Under the pieces are notes generated by a model. It worked only from the letters and a program-made list of their open reading frames with translations, searched no databases and was not told the DNA's origin. From Candidatus Eiseniibacteriota bacterium (GTDB taxonomy: Bacteria > Eisenbacteria > RBG-16-71-46 > CAIMUX01 > WJJG01): a stretch of DNA of 64,000 nt. Position numbers and translations under genes: made by a program. Positions 8,151 through 17,640 of the stretch are shown piece by piece (position 1 is the stretch's first letter; each line of letters begins with the position of its first letter). The stretch lies in the NCBI GenBank assembly GCA_023129715.1, contig JAGMBO010000010.1, positions 1 to 64,000 on the forward strand, given 5' to 3'.

Positions 8151-9458
8151 ATGAACCTGCTGATCATCGGTTCTGGCGGGCGGGAACACGCCCTCGCCTG
8201 GGCGGCTTCGCGCTCCGCGCTGAGACCGCGGATCTATGCGCTTCCGGGCAATCCCGGCATCGCGGAGTTGGGGACCCTGCTCCCTGGGGATGCGGCCGAT
8301 CACGACCTCGTGACTGCGGCCGTTGCCGAGCACGCGATCGACCTCGTCCTGGTCGGGCCCGAGGCGCCTCTGGTCGCCGGCCTCGCCGATCACTTGAGCG
8401 AACGCGGCGTGCGCGTCTTTGGACCGCGCCGGGCGGCGGCGGCGCTCGAGGGCAGCAAGGTTTTTTGCAAAGAGCTGATGCAGCGCGCCGGGGTCCCGAC
8501 GGCGGCCTTTCGGGTCGCCGAAGATTCCAAGACCGCCCTCGCCTGGGCAGCCGAGATGCCGCTGCCCCACGTGGTCAAGGCGGACGGGCTCGCGGGAGGC
8601 AAGGGAGCCCTGATCGTCCACGACCGCGATGAGGCCCGGGCGGCGGTGGAAGCGTTGATGGTGGAGGAGCGGTTCGGGGCGGCGGGGCGCAGAGTCGTTT
8701 TCGAGGAATTCCTCGATGGCGAGGAGATGAGCGTTTTCGCCCTCGTCTCGGGTGAGGAGTACGCCCTGCTGCCCGCCTCGCAGGACTACAAGCGCGCCGC
8801 CGATGGGGACCGCGGGCTCAACACCGGCGGCATGGGCGCCTACGCCCCCGTGGTCGGCTGGACGCCGACGCTCGAGGCACAAGTCCGCCGCCGGGTGATC
8901 GAGCCGACCCTCGCGGCGCTTACCTCGGCGGGTACGCCTTACATGGGCCTGCTCTACTGCGGTCTCATGGTGCAGGCGGAGAAGCCGGCGGTCGTCGAGT
9001 TCAATTGCCGTTTCGGCGACCCCGAGACCCAGGCGGTCGTGCCGCTGCTGGCCGGCGATCTCCTGGAGGCGATCTGGGCGGCGACCGATCCGGCGGGCAG
9101 CCGCGGCGCGCTCACCGGCATCGAGCCCGATGGCCGCGCGGCGGTCTGCGTCGTGATCGCCTCGCAAGGCTACCCCGGACCGGTGCGCAAGGGTTTGCCG
9201 ATTGCCGAGCGTGCGGTCGTTTCCAGCGACGAGGCGCTCATCTTCCAGGCGGGCACGCGCCGCGAAGGGCAGCGGCTGGTGACCGCAGGGGGACGCGTGC
9301 TCAGTGTCGTCGGCCTGGGGAGGGATCTTCCCCAGGCGCGCGCGCATGCCTACGAGGCGATTCCCAAGGAGCCCTTCGACGGGGCCTCTTGGCGTCACGA
9401 TATCGCCTGGCGTGGGATGGCGGCGCTCGAGGGAGCGTCCGGATCGAGCAGGAACTGA
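8151..9458 (+). CDS. purD: phosphoribosylamine-glycine ligase
   Basis: GAR synthetase joins phosphoribosylamine and glycine using ATP, the second step of de novo purine synthesis. The 435-residue protein has the usual family length and order. It starts with the N-terminal domain motif LIIGSGGREHALAWA and continues with the ATP-grasp region (VVKADGLAGGKGALIV, residues about 140-160; FEEFLDGEEMS, about 185-195). The metal/ATP-binding segment YKRAADGDRGLNTGGMGAY follows, then VVEFNCRFGDPETQ near 285. The ATG at 8151 has a purine-rich site just upstream. purE follows after 32 bases, so the two make a small purine operon; no other pur gene is in the window. Confidence 0.97.
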   Translation: MNLLIIGSGGREHALAWAASRSALRPRIYALPGNPGIAELGTLLPGDAADHDLVTAAVAEHAIDLVLVGPEAPLVAGLADHLSERGVRVFGPRRAAAALEGSKVFCKELMQRAGVPTAAFRVAEDSKTALAWAAEMPLPHVVKADGLAGGKGALIVHDRDEARAAVEALMVEERFGAAGRRVVFEEFLDGEEMSVFALVSGEEYALLPASQDYKRAADGDRGLNTGGMGAYAPVVGWTPTLEAQVRRRVIEPTLAALTSAGTPYMGLLYCGLMVQAEKPAVVEFNCRFGDPETQAVVPLLAGDLLEAIWAATDPAGSRGALTGIEPDGRAAVCVVIASQGYPGPVRKGLPIAERAVVSSDEALIFQAGTRREGQRLVTAGGRVLSVVGLGRDLPQARAHAYEAIPKEPFDGASWRHDIAWRGMAALEGASGSSRN

Positions 9459-9490
9459 CCCGAAGGAGTCGGAAGCAACGGGGGAAGGGC

Positions 9491-10129
9491 ATGGCACGAA
9501 CCGCAAGCAGGCCCGCGGGGACCAAGGCGGGCGCGCGCAAGAAGACGGCGAAGAAGAGCGGACAGAAGGCGGCCTCCGGCAGTTCGCCTCGATCCGGCCC
9601 GCGTCCGACGCGTGCGGCGGCCGCGCGAACGACCGCGACCCGGGGGGCGGGCAAGAGGGGCCGGCCGCAGGTCGGGATCCTCTATGCGAGCACCTCTGAT
9701 GAGCCGGTGATGAAGGAGTGCTGGGGGCTGCTCGAGCGTCTCGGGGTTCCCTGCGAGAGGAAGCTCGTCTCGGCGCACCGCATGCCCGAGACGACTGCCG
9801 CCTACGCGCGCGGCGCGCGCAAGCGGGGGCTGCGGGTGCTGATCTGCGGGGCCGGCATGGCTGCCCATCTGCCGGGTGTCGTCGCCTCCCTGACCACGCT
9901 GCCGGTGATCGGGGTGCCCCTCTGCGGCTCGGCGATGGAGGGGCAGGACGCGCTTCTCTCGATGGTCCAGATGCCCGCGGGGGTGCCTGTGGCGACCGTC
10001 GCCGTCGGCAAGGCGGGGGCGAAGAATGCCGCGATTCTGGCGGTTCAGATGCTGGCTCTGGGTGATCCGGCGCTGACGCGCAAGCTCGATGAGCTGAAGC
10101 GGCGTCTCGAGAGCGGTGAGAAGGTCTAG
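9491..10129 (+). CDS. purE: N5-carboxyaminoimidazole ribonucleotide mutase with basic N-terminal tail
   Basis: Class I PurE converts N5-CAIR to CAIR in purine synthesis. The catalytic domain starts near residue 60 with VGILYASTSDEPVMKE and contains KLVSAHRMPE, ICGAGMAAHLPGVVASLT, VIGVPL and SMVQMPAGVPVATVAVGKAG, all in family order. The conserved G-S-x-S-D is A-S-T-S-D here. The unusual part is a 58-residue N-terminal extension, very rich in Lys, Arg, Ala, Ser and Gly, resembling a histone H1-like tail. The ATG at 9491 is the only start with a plausible binding site (GGGGAAGGG). A start inside the tail would still leave a basic extension, so the tail seems real. It follows purD by 32 bases. 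Confidence 0.93.
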   Translation: MARTASRPAGTKAGARKKTAKKSGQKAASGSSPRSGPRPTRAAAARTTATRGAGKRGRPQVGILYASTSDEPVMKECWGLLERLGVPCERKLVSAHRMPETTAAYARGARKRGLRVLICGAGMAAHLPGVVASLTTLPVIGVPLCGSAMEGQDALLSMVQMPAGVPVATVAVGKAGAKNAAILAVQMLALGDPALTRKLDELKRRLESGEKV

Positions 10130-10168
10130 TCGACCAGCGTGCTCCGAGTAGCTTGTCGCAGATTGCTC

Positions 10169-11308
10169 CTAGGGCTTTCGGCGCAACGCCGATTGCCGGT
10201 AGGCTTGCCGCAGGGCCGACTGCTGATAGGTAAGGCGCAGGCGGTCGAGCAGATCGTCGCGTCGCCGTGCCAAGCGCTTCAGCGGCCGCGGTGGCAGTCG
10301 GTCCAGGATGTACGCGGCGAGTAGCGGCAGCGCGATCGTCAGATCGGTCGAGAGCGACCGATCGGTGGTTTCCTCGGGCACGATTGCCTCCTGCCCTGCA
10401 AGGGGCGGCTCCGCGCCGATGGGGAATGGGGTGGCCATCGCAGCGCCAGGAATGCCATGCGCCTGGTCCGCCATCCGGATGCGGGCCGCGTAATGGATCC
10501 GGTGTTCCGGTCCGAGCATCGTGGCCAGATGGTCGGGAACGCCGAACAGGAAATCCGCGGCGGTGCCACGCCCGAGGCACCAGAGGGCGCAGCGTCGGCC
10601 CTCGAGGGTTGCCCCATGCAGCAGGGCCGCCCCCTCGTTGAGATCGACGCTCGGCTCGAGTGCCAGCCGGTTGCCGACCAGACTCAGGTGGGCGACCAGG
10701 GAACCGAGTGGATTGTCGGCGGGCGAGGGATTGTAGATCGGTACGCCGGCATCCTGGGCCGCCGTCAGCAGAGAGGGATACTCGACGCCGAGGTTCTTCT
10801 CGCGGGTGCGCAGGTGCACACCGAGGCGGTCATGAAGCTCCGCCGACCCCATCGCCTGCTGGAAGTCGGCCGCCGAGAGAATCTCGCGCAACTCGGTCTC
10901 GGCCGCCTCGCGCTCCGCCTGCGAGATGACCACCCCGCCGCCGCAATCACTCTCTCCCTGGCGGGGTCCGGCGGGTGCGAAGTGGAATGTCTTGCCCAGC
11001 GCATAGAGGGCATCGTAGTAGAGATTGGTACCGGTGATCACCGCCCAGTCGATGTAGCCTCCGGCCATCAGGGGCGCCAGCGCGGCAATACCGGTCCCGC
11101 CCGCCATCAGGCGGGCATCGAGGCTCACGCCGACGAGCACATCCGGGTCGTTTAAGACCTCCCCGGTAAGTGCCTGGGCGATGGCAGCCAGCTCGCCCGC
11201 CGTCGAGCCGAGGCAGGCACGGTCGATGAACTGAGAGACGCTCATCCCGACCTCGAGAGGTTTCGGGCGCACCACTTGGCGGTGCTCTTGGGTCGGGTTC
11301 TCAGCCAT
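10169..11308 (-). CDS. deoxyhypusine synthase-like protein
   Basis: A 379-residue member of the deoxyhypusine synthase fold family. Family features include VGVSLDARLMAGGTGIAALA followed by PLMAGGYIDWAVITGTNLYYD, the Rossmann-type NAD region, and GVPIYNPSPADNPLG. Eukaryotic and archaeal members transfer an aminobutyl group from spermidine to eIF5A. Bacteria lack that target, and bacterial relatives are implicated in homospermidine or related polyamine chemistry or are uncharacterised. I cannot identify the catalytic Lys of the eukaryotic enzyme with confidence. The start at 11308 follows GGGAGGAACC directly. The C-terminus carries a short repeated motif (QSALRQAYRQSALR). It converges on purE and diverges from the threonylcarbamoyl-AMP synthase gene. 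Confidence 0.82.
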   Translation of the reverse strand: MAENPTQEHRQVVRPKPLEVGMSVSQFIDRACLGSTAGELAAIAQALTGEVLNDPDVLVGVSLDARLMAGGTGIAALAPLMAGGYIDWAVITGTNLYYDALYALGKTFHFAPAGPRQGESDCGGGVVISQAEREAAETELREILSAADFQQAMGSAELHDRLGVHLRTREKNLGVEYPSLLTAAQDAGVPIYNPSPADNPLGSLVAHLSLVGNRLALEPSVDLNEGAALLHGATLEGRRCALWCLGRGTAADFLFGVPDHLATMLGPEHRIHYAARIRMADQAHGIPGAAMATPFPIGAEPPLAGQEAIVPEETTDRSLSTDLTIALPLLAAYILDRLPPRPLKRLARRRDDLLDRLRLTYQQSALRQAYRQSALRRKP

Positions 11309-11475
11309 GGTTCCTCCCAGAACGCCCGCCGCGGTTTGCGAGATGCCCGCTGGATCGCATGGTATGCAAGCGGCCGACCGGGTGCAAGTCACGGGCACGT
11401 GAGCCACGGGCACGGAAGGCCCCCTGCCCGAGACGGGTGGGGGGGGCACCGGCACTCGGATAGGAGGGCAGCGGC

Positions 11476-12138
11476 GTGACCCCGCCTCAGGTGATCGAAC
11501 TGCGTGAGGATCCCGACTCGCAGGCCCGCGCCCTCTCGGCGGCGGCGCGCGCGTTGCTGCGCGGTGAACTGGTGCTCCTGCCGGCCGAGGGGCTGTATGG
11601 CCTCCACGCCGCGGTACTCGCGCAGGGGGCTCTCGAGCGGTTGGTGCGTCTGAAGCAGACCCCCGCGGGGCGGGGCTTCATCCTCCTGGTGGGCACGCCG
11701 GAACAGGCGGGTCGCCTGGCGGCCCGGCTGCCGGGGGTTGCCGCCGAACTGATCGGGCGGGCCTGGCCTGGCCCGTTGACCCTGCTGCTGCCGGCCACGT
11801 CGGCGGTGCCGCCGGCGCTGCAACCCGAGGGCCTCGTCGCGTTGCGCTGTCCCGGGAGCCCCCTCCTACGCGAGCTCGCCTTGAGTCTCCCGAGTCCATT
11901 GGTCTCGTCCAGCGCCAACTCGAGCGGGGCGCCTCCGCCGGCGTCGCTCGCGCAGATCACCCCGGAGATCCGCGAGGGCTGCCGTGTTGTGATCGATGGG
12001 GGAACCCTGTCGGGCCGGGGATCGACAGTCGTGCGTCCCGAAGAGGACGGCCGGGTGACACTGCTCAGACCCGGGCTCTGGGTCCCGGGGCCGGAGTTCG
12101 ATGTTCGTCCCGACGCCGGAGCGTCGCGTACGTCCTGA
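11476..12138 (+). CDS. tsaC: L-threonylcarbamoyladenylate synthase (YrdC/Sua5 type)
   Basis: This enzyme makes threonylcarbamoyl-AMP from threonine, bicarbonate and ATP for the t6A37 modification of ANN-decoding tRNAs. The 220-residue protein is one YrdC domain: LPAEGLYGLHA (family P-T-E-T-x-Y-G-L), RLKQTPAGRGFILLV, WPGPLTLLLPA, VALRCPG, and PLVSSSANSSGAPPPASL with the S-x-S-A-N-x-S-G signature. The C-terminal part, STVVRPEEDGRVTLLRPG, matches the family's S-T-(V/I)-V. The Lys after K-x-R in typical members reads L-K-Q-T-P-A-G-R here. The start is GTG at 11476 after TAGGAGG. It has no Sua5-specific C-terminal domain. Confidence 0.9.
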   Translation: MTPPQVIELREDPDSQARALSAAARALLRGELVLLPAEGLYGLHAAVLAQGALERLVRLKQTPAGRGFILLVGTPEQAGRLAARLPGVAAELIGRAWPGPLTLLLPATSAVPPALQPEGLVALRCPGSPLLRELALSLPSPLVSSSANSSGAPPPASLAQITPEIREGCRVVIDGGTLSGRGSTVVRPEEDGRVTLLRPGLWVPGPEFDVRPDAGASRTS

Positions 12139-12196
12139 GCCTCGCGCGAGTCCTAGAGCCTCGTGCGGTTCGCTACGGCCCCGCGGCGCGGGCCGC

Positions 12197-13681
12197 TCAT
12201 GGGGTCTCCTCGTAGGGGAAGGCGCCTTTGTCGATCGTCCCATCGACCGCACCGGTCAGTGGATCCTCGCCCGTGCCGATGCAGGGGCTCCCAGCGGCCA
12301 GATGGAGGTCGCCCGGCTTGGATGGAGCGGGCGTCTTCACGAAGCCGGGGTCTTCGATCCTGTTGCTGATGTCCAGGTCGTCTCCCGGCGTGATCTCGCT
12401 CGGATTACATGTTTCACACCCCGTGTATTCACCATAGTCGCCGATCGAGATGGGGCCGGGCCAGCTCACGTTGCGCCGGATGTAGAGGTCGGGCTGATCA
12501 TCGTTGCGCACCAGACTCCACCCGTTGCCGTAGAAGATGTTGTTGATCATCTTGACCGCATCACCCTGCGTGTCGAGCAAATCAAGATGGAGACCATAGT
12601 CGAAGTTGTCGTAGAAGGTGTTGTTGAACACCCAGCCGCGAGTCAGATACTGATACTCGATGCCTCCGCTGAAGAGAGAGGACTCGGATGAGGCGCCGCC
12701 GTTGACGATCAGGCAGTGATCGATATCGAACCGCGCCTGTTCCTCCGCCCTGACGACGATCATCTCACCCGCCAGGTCGATCTTCGCGCTGTTGCCTTGG
12801 ATGCAGGTGTTCTCGGTGATCACTGCCCCGCCGACATAGGTGCTCTCCGGATCCAGTTGCAGCAGGTGGACGAAGCTATGACCGTTGGCCTCGCCCGGCG
12901 GCGCGGCGGCGATCGCGTCACGCAACTGTACGCCCGGCGGCAGAGGGGCGCCGGGCCAGAGACTGAGATCGGGCCCGAAGATGCTGGCAGCCGTATAACT
13001 CCGCGCCGAGGCGAGGTGTCCGCGGAAGGTCCCCAGGTGCCCTCCGCGATAGAGTATGAGGAAGAGATCGGCGTTCTCTTCCCAGTCAGTCGTCGTGCTT
13101 GCCGGGATCGAATAGGCGGTCGTTGAACCGGGCAGGGCGACCCAGTCGGGCACTGGGGTGATCATCCCGGTGGAGACGAGTTCTAGATAGACGCTGTCGG
13201 GTGAATCACCCGCGTAGGTCCAGGTGACGGCAATCGGGTGTCCGGGGGTGAACTCGTCGCCATCCCCCGGCGCGGTGATGGTCATCCCGGGGAGCGCGGG
13301 GGCGCTGAAGGCACAGGTGTCGCTTGAGTCGGCCAGGCTGACGACCAGGAGATAGTCGGTGCCGGCGCCGTAGCCCAGGAAGCGGCGCATGTAGAGGGCG
13401 TCGTCGTCCGTGCTCGCGGAAGCTTGCAGTTCGATCGGGGTGCCATTCAGAGTCACCGTCGCGGCCATCGCCGAGGTGTCGGCCGAATCGGCGCGCGCGA
13501 TGGCGACTTCGAAACCCGTTCTGGCATTGGGACCCCCAAACCAGGCCTGGATCGTATAGGGCGCCGTCTCGGGTGTCTGGCCCCCGGGACGGGTCGTGCC
13601 GTCATCGGAACAGCCCGCCAGCGCGGCCAGCAGGGTGGCGATGGCGACGCCGCCCCAGCGAATCAGTTGCAGTTTGCGCAT
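12197..13681 (-). CDS. lipoprotein with right-handed beta-helix domain
   Basis: A 494-residue lipoprotein with signal MRKLQLIRWGGVAIATLLAA and lipobox LAGC. The N-terminal half looks like an Ig-like, Ser/Thr/Asp-rich region; TITAPGDGDEFTPGHPIAVT (about residue 135) is typical of carbohydrate- or surface-associated beta-sandwiches. From about residue 290 there are parallel beta-helix-like rungs: DHCLIVNGGA, GWVFNNTFYDNFDYGLHL, MINNIFYGNG, LYIRRNVS, and then the ending seen in many such proteins (DPGFVKTPAPSKPGDLHLAA, GSPCIGTG). This fold is shared by pectate lyases and by many non-catalytic surface proteins; no catalytic residues can be assigned. It stands alone between tsaC (convergent) and a phosphatase gene (divergent). 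Confidence 0.8.
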   Translation of the reverse strand: MRKLQLIRWGGVAIATLLAALAGCSDDGTTRPGGQTPETAPYTIQAWFGGPNARTGFEVAIARADSADTSAMAATVTLNGTPIELQASASTDDDALYMRRFLGYGAGTDYLLVVSLADSSDTCAFSAPALPGMTITAPGDGDEFTPGHPIAVTWTYAGDSPDSVYLELVSTGMITPVPDWVALPGSTTAYSIPASTTTDWEENADLFLILYRGGHLGTFRGHLASARSYTAASIFGPDLSLWPGAPLPPGVQLRDAIAAAPPGEANGHSFVHLLQLDPESTYVGGAVITENTCIQGNSAKIDLAGEMIVVRAEEQARFDIDHCLIVNGGASSESSLFSGGIEYQYLTRGWVFNNTFYDNFDYGLHLDLLDTQGDAVKMINNIFYGNGWSLVRNDDQPDLYIRRNVSWPGPISIGDYGEYTGCETCNPSEITPGDDLDISNRIEDPGFVKTPAPSKPGDLHLAAGSPCIGTGEDPLTGAVDGTIDKGAFPYEETP

Positions 13682-13876
13682 ATGTCGACCTCCACACCCA
13701 TTATGGAAACGGCGCGCCCAATGGTCAAGGTGGGGGCTGGCCCAGAATCCACCGCCAGCGATTCTGGCGACGTCGCGGCATGCTCGTCGGGGGGGCGTTG
13801 ACTGCCCGCACGGCGCTTTCTAGAATGCGCCCCTGACGCCCGCGCGCAGTTGGGATTCTGTTCCTCGAGGAGGAGT

Positions 13877-14371
13877 ATGCAGATTCTGATCGTCTGCACC
13901 GGCAATACCTGCCGTAGTCCGATGGGGGCGGGCCTGTTCGCCCAGATCATCGAGGAGGTGGGCGGGGCGACGGTCGCCGCGGGGATCCGGATTTCCTCGG
14001 CGGGGACCGCCGCGATCGACGGCCAGCCCGCCGCACGCGAAGCCCAGGAGGTCTGCCGCGAGGTCGGTTGCGACTTGAGCGCCCACCGGTCCCGGCGCCT
14101 GACGCGCTCGATGCTAGGCCAGAGTGATCTGGTACTCGTGATGGAAGAACACCACCGGCAAGCCGTTGAGCTGCTCACCCCCGAGCTGGAGGGAAAGGTG
14201 ATGCTGCTCGGGGAGATGGCCGGACAGAACCCTGGCGCCCCGGTCGCCGACCCGATCGGCGAGCCCCTCGAGCGCTACCGCGAGGTTCGCGAGCAGCTCG
14301 CGCACCTCTTGCAGGCGGTCCGGCGGCGCATCGAGGAGGACGGGTGGGGCGGCCCCGGTCTGCAGGCCTAG
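13877..14371 (+). CDS. low-molecular-weight protein tyrosine phosphatase
   Basis: A 164-residue LMW-PTP. The N-terminal P-loop VCTGNTCRSPMG is the C-x5-R active site (Cys 8, Arg 14), and the general-acid Asp sits in VADPIGEP near residue 125, both in family positions. Members dephosphorylate tyrosine kinases of exopolysaccharide systems or protein-arginine phosphates; I cannot tell which. The ATG at 13877 follows GAGGAGGAG closely. rpiB follows 51 bases downstream, an arrangement also common in Firmicutes, so the two are probably co-transcribed. Confidence 0.92.
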   Translation: MQILIVCTGNTCRSPMGAGLFAQIIEEVGGATVAAGIRISSAGTAAIDGQPAAREAQEVCREVGCDLSAHRSRRLTRSMLGQSDLVLVMEEHHRQAVELLTPELEGKVMLLGEMAGQNPGAPVADPIGEPLERYREVREQLAHLLQAVRRRIEEDGWGGPGLQA

Positions 14372-14422
14372 CCGGGAGTGCGCGGGGCGGCCCGGTCTGC
14401 GGTCCTAGCTAAGGAGGTGACC

Positions 14423-14884
14423 ATGCGCATCGAGATCGGTGCCGACCATCGGGGCTATGAACTGAAGAGCCGGTTGATCGAGTGGCTTCGGGAGCAGGGC
14501 CATGAGGTTCGCGATCGTGGCTGCGATCGGGCCGAATCGTGCGACTACCCCGACCACGCCCTCCCGGTGGCGCGGTCCGTGGCGGTGGAGTCCGATACGC
14601 TCGGCGTGTTGGTCTGCTCGAACGGCATCGGGATGTCGATGGTCGCCAACAAGGTCCCGGGCGTGCGCGCGGCGCTCTGCGCGACACCCGCGATGGCAAG
14701 CCAGTCGAGGCGTCACAACAATGCCAACGTTCTGTCGCTGGGGGCTGAGCTTGTCTCACCCGAGCAGAACATCGCGATCCTGGAGGTCTGGCTGGCAGCT
14801 TCCTTCGAGGGAGGGCGTCATGCTCGCCGTGTAGAGAAGATGATGGCGCGCGAGTGTCGTCCGGCGGAGCAGCCGGACGCCTGA
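14423..14884 (+). CDS. rpiB: ribose-5-phosphate isomerase B
   Basis: RpiB interconverts ribose 5-phosphate and ribulose 5-phosphate in the pentose phosphate pathway. The 153-residue protein has IGADHRGYELKSRLIEWL at the N-terminus, DYPDHALPVARSV, the active-site loop LVCSNGIGMSMVANKVPGV with its Cys, and SQSRRHNNANVLSLGAE. All are family hallmarks, although S-N-G-I-G replaces the more usual G-T-G-I-G. The start at 14423 follows AAGGAGGTGA, a near-perfect Shine-Dalgarno sequence. The last 48 bases, including the stop codon, are tandemly duplicated downstream. Confidence 0.94.
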   Translation: MRIEIGADHRGYELKSRLIEWLREQGHEVRDRGCDRAESCDYPDHALPVARSVAVESDTLGVLVCSNGIGMSMVANKVPGVRAALCATPAMASQSRRHNNANVLSLGAELVSPEQNIAILEVWLAASFEGGRHARRVEKMMARECRPAEQPDA

Positions 14885-14935
14885 GTGATGATGGCGCGCG
14901 AGTGCCGCCCGGTGGAACAGTCGGAGTGCCTGAGT
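14839..14935. repeat. 48-bp duplication of the rpiB 3' end
   Basis: Bases 14839-14886 cover the last codons of rpiB and the TGA. They are repeated with scattered substitutions at 14887-14935 (GATGATGGCGCGCGAGTG in both copies). The second copy is non-coding and ends just before the HIT gene's TTAGGAGGAG site. Confidence 0.9.
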
Positions 14936-14947
14936 TAGGAGGAGCTG

Positions 14948-15292
14948 ATGGAATCGGGATGCATTTTCTGCAAGATCATTGCCGGCGAGATCCCCGCCGA
15001 GAAGGTCTACGAGGATGACGAGATCCTCGCCTTTCGGGACATCCAACCCGCGGCCCCCACGCATGTGCTCCTGATTCCGAAGGCCCACATTCCGACCGTC
15101 GATGACCTGGAAGCCGGGCAGGATGAGCTGATCGGCCGGATCCTGCGGACGGCCGCGGTGGTTGCTCGTCAGGAGGGCCTCGAGGCTGGCTATCGGCTGG
15201 TCACCAATTGCGGCCGGGGGGCAGGGCAGGAGGTCTTCCACCTCCACGTCCATCTGCTCGGGGGACGCCCCTTCGGGTGGCCTCCGGGCTAG
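14948..15292 (+). CDS. HIT family nucleotide hydrolase (HinT-like)
   Basis: A 114-residue histidine-triad protein; HinT members hydrolyse nucleoside phosphoramidates and acyl-AMP conjugates. It starts CIFCKIIAGEIPAEKVYEDD, has FRDIQPAAPTHVLLIPK and NCGRGAGQEVFHLHVHLLGG, the last containing the H-x-H-x-H catalytic triad. The Cys residues of C-x-x-C near the N-terminus match zinc-binding in many HIT proteins. The length and C-terminus (G-G-R-P-F-G-W-P-P-G) are standard. TTAGGAGGAG precedes the ATG. Confidence 0.94.
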   Translation: MESGCIFCKIIAGEIPAEKVYEDDEILAFRDIQPAAPTHVLLIPKAHIPTVDDLEAGQDELIGRILRTAAVVARQEGLEAGYRLVTNCGRGAGQEVFHLHVHLLGGRPFGWPPG

Positions 15293-15362
15293 CGGCCGGA
15301 GTGAGGAGTGGGGAGCGGGGAGGGATGGAACCGGGCGCCGAGGAAGAGCGTTGTTGCACTTG

Positions 15363-15380
15363 AGCGGCCCACGGGCCGCT
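15363..15380. terminator. short GC hairpin after the HIT gene
   Basis: AGCGGCCC (15363-15370) and GGGCCGCT (15373-15380) form a perfect 8-bp inverted repeat with a two-base centre, about 70 bases after the HIT stop and before the moxR operon. In RNA the innermost pair would open to form the loop. Confidence 0.4.
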
Positions 15381-15508
15381 AGGCAGGCAGGCAAGTAGGC
15401 AGGTTGCCGTCAGCCTGCGCGTTTCCCTGAACGCCAACCCCGTGATCATCGTCTGATCGGAGAGCCGGTCTCGGCCCTGACGTTGCTATAGGTGCAGCGG
15501 GAGGAATC

Positions 15509-16540
<1,032 letters not shown>

Positions 16541-16572
16541 TCGGCGCCGCCCGGTGAGGGAGGCCTTCCGTC

Positions 16573-17640
16573 ATGCCGTGGCGATGGTTTCGAACACCAG
16601 CCCACCGGCCGCCGCGCGAGGCGCCGCGCGAGGCGCCGCCGCAGGCGCGCCCCGCAGGCAGTGCCTCCCGCTCGGGGGGTGGGGTGGGTGAGGTCCTGTC
16701 CGGAGAGATCCTGCGCCAGGTGCGCCGCCTCGAGATCCGCACGCGCGCGGTTGTCACCGAGCTCTTCGCCGGGCAGTACCACTCGGTCTTCAAGGGCCAG
16801 GGCATGGAGTTTGCCGAGGTGCGCGAGTATGTCCCGGGAGACGATATCCGGTTGATCGACTGGAATGTCACCGCGCGCTGCGGGACACCCTATATCAAGA
16901 AGTACGTCGAGGAGCGGGAGCTGACCGTTTTCCTCGCCGTCGACTTGAGCGGCTCCCAGGGGTTCGGCAGCGCGGGACGCAGCAAGGTCGAGCTGGCTGC
17001 CGAGGTCGCCGCCCTAATCGCCTTCTCAGCGATCAACAACCAGGACAAGGTGGGGTTGCTCACCTTTACCGATCGCCCCGAGTTGCTCATCCCGCCGCGC
17101 AAGGGGCGCAGCCACGGCCTGCGGCTGATCCGCGAGATCCTCTACGGGCGGCCCGAGGGGCGAGGGACCGATCTCGCCGCGGCGTGCGAGACCGCCCTGC
17201 ACGCCCTGCGACGGCGCAGCGTGCTCTTCCTGCTCAGCGATTTCCAGGTGCCGCTCGCCGGCCTCGAGCCGGCCCTCGGCGTCTTGGCGCGCAAGCACGA
17301 CCTGATCGCTCTCGAAGTGCGCGACCCCGCCGAGGAAGGCGTCCGGCGGGCCGCGCCCGGTTCCCCCGGGACTTCATCGGGAGAAGCGGCTTCGGGCTGG
17401 CCGGCGATCGGGTTGGTTGCCTGGGAAGATCCGGAGACGGGCCGGCGCATGCTCTTCGACACCTCCGATCCGAGCGCACGCCGGGGGTTGCAGTCGCGCT
17501 TCGCAGACCTGCGGGGGGAATTCCACGCGCTCCTGAAGCGTCAGAGGATCGACCGGGTGACCCTGCGCGTGGGGGAGGATCCGGTCGAGCCCTTGCTGGC
17601 GTTCTTCAAGCTGCGTGAACGGCGTCTGGCAAGGGAATGA
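16573..17640 (+). CDS. DUF58 protein with VWA-like fold
   Basis: A 355-residue DUF58 protein, the second gene of the moxR-bat operon. A Pro/Arg/Ala-rich start of about 40 residues is followed by the DUF58 core: RTRAVVTELFAGQYHSVFKG, REYVPGDDIRLIDWNVTARC and KKYVEERELTVFLAVDLSGS. The last includes the D-x-S-G-S MIDAS-like motif of a von Willebrand A fold. Later come GTDLAAACETAL and FLLSDF. DUF58 proteins are cytoplasmic partners of MoxR and the Bat proteins; their exact role is unsettled. It begins 32 bases after moxR and its stop overlaps the next start (ATGA). Confidence 0.92.
   Translation: MPWRWFRTPAHRPPREAPREAPPQARPAGSASRSGGGVGEVLSGEILRQVRRLEIRTRAVVTELFAGQYHSVFKGQGMEFAEVREYVPGDDIRLIDWNVTARCGTPYIKKYVEERELTVFLAVDLSGSQGFGSAGRSKVELAAEVAALIAFSAINNQDKVGLLTFTDRPELLIPPRKGRSHGLRLIREILYGRPEGRGTDLAAACETALHALRRRSVLFLLSDFQVPLAGLEPALGVLARKHDLIALEVRDPAEEGVRRAAPGSPGTSSGEAASGWPAIGLVAWEDPETGRRMLFDTSDPSARRGLQSRFADLRGEFHALLKRQRIDRVTLRVGEDPVEPLLAFFKLRERRLARE

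Noticed and set aside
7761-10580. Very long open frame on the minus strand opposite purD and purE
   Set aside because: Arg/Pro/Ala-rich, no domain, opposite two certain genes; typical GC-rich shadow.
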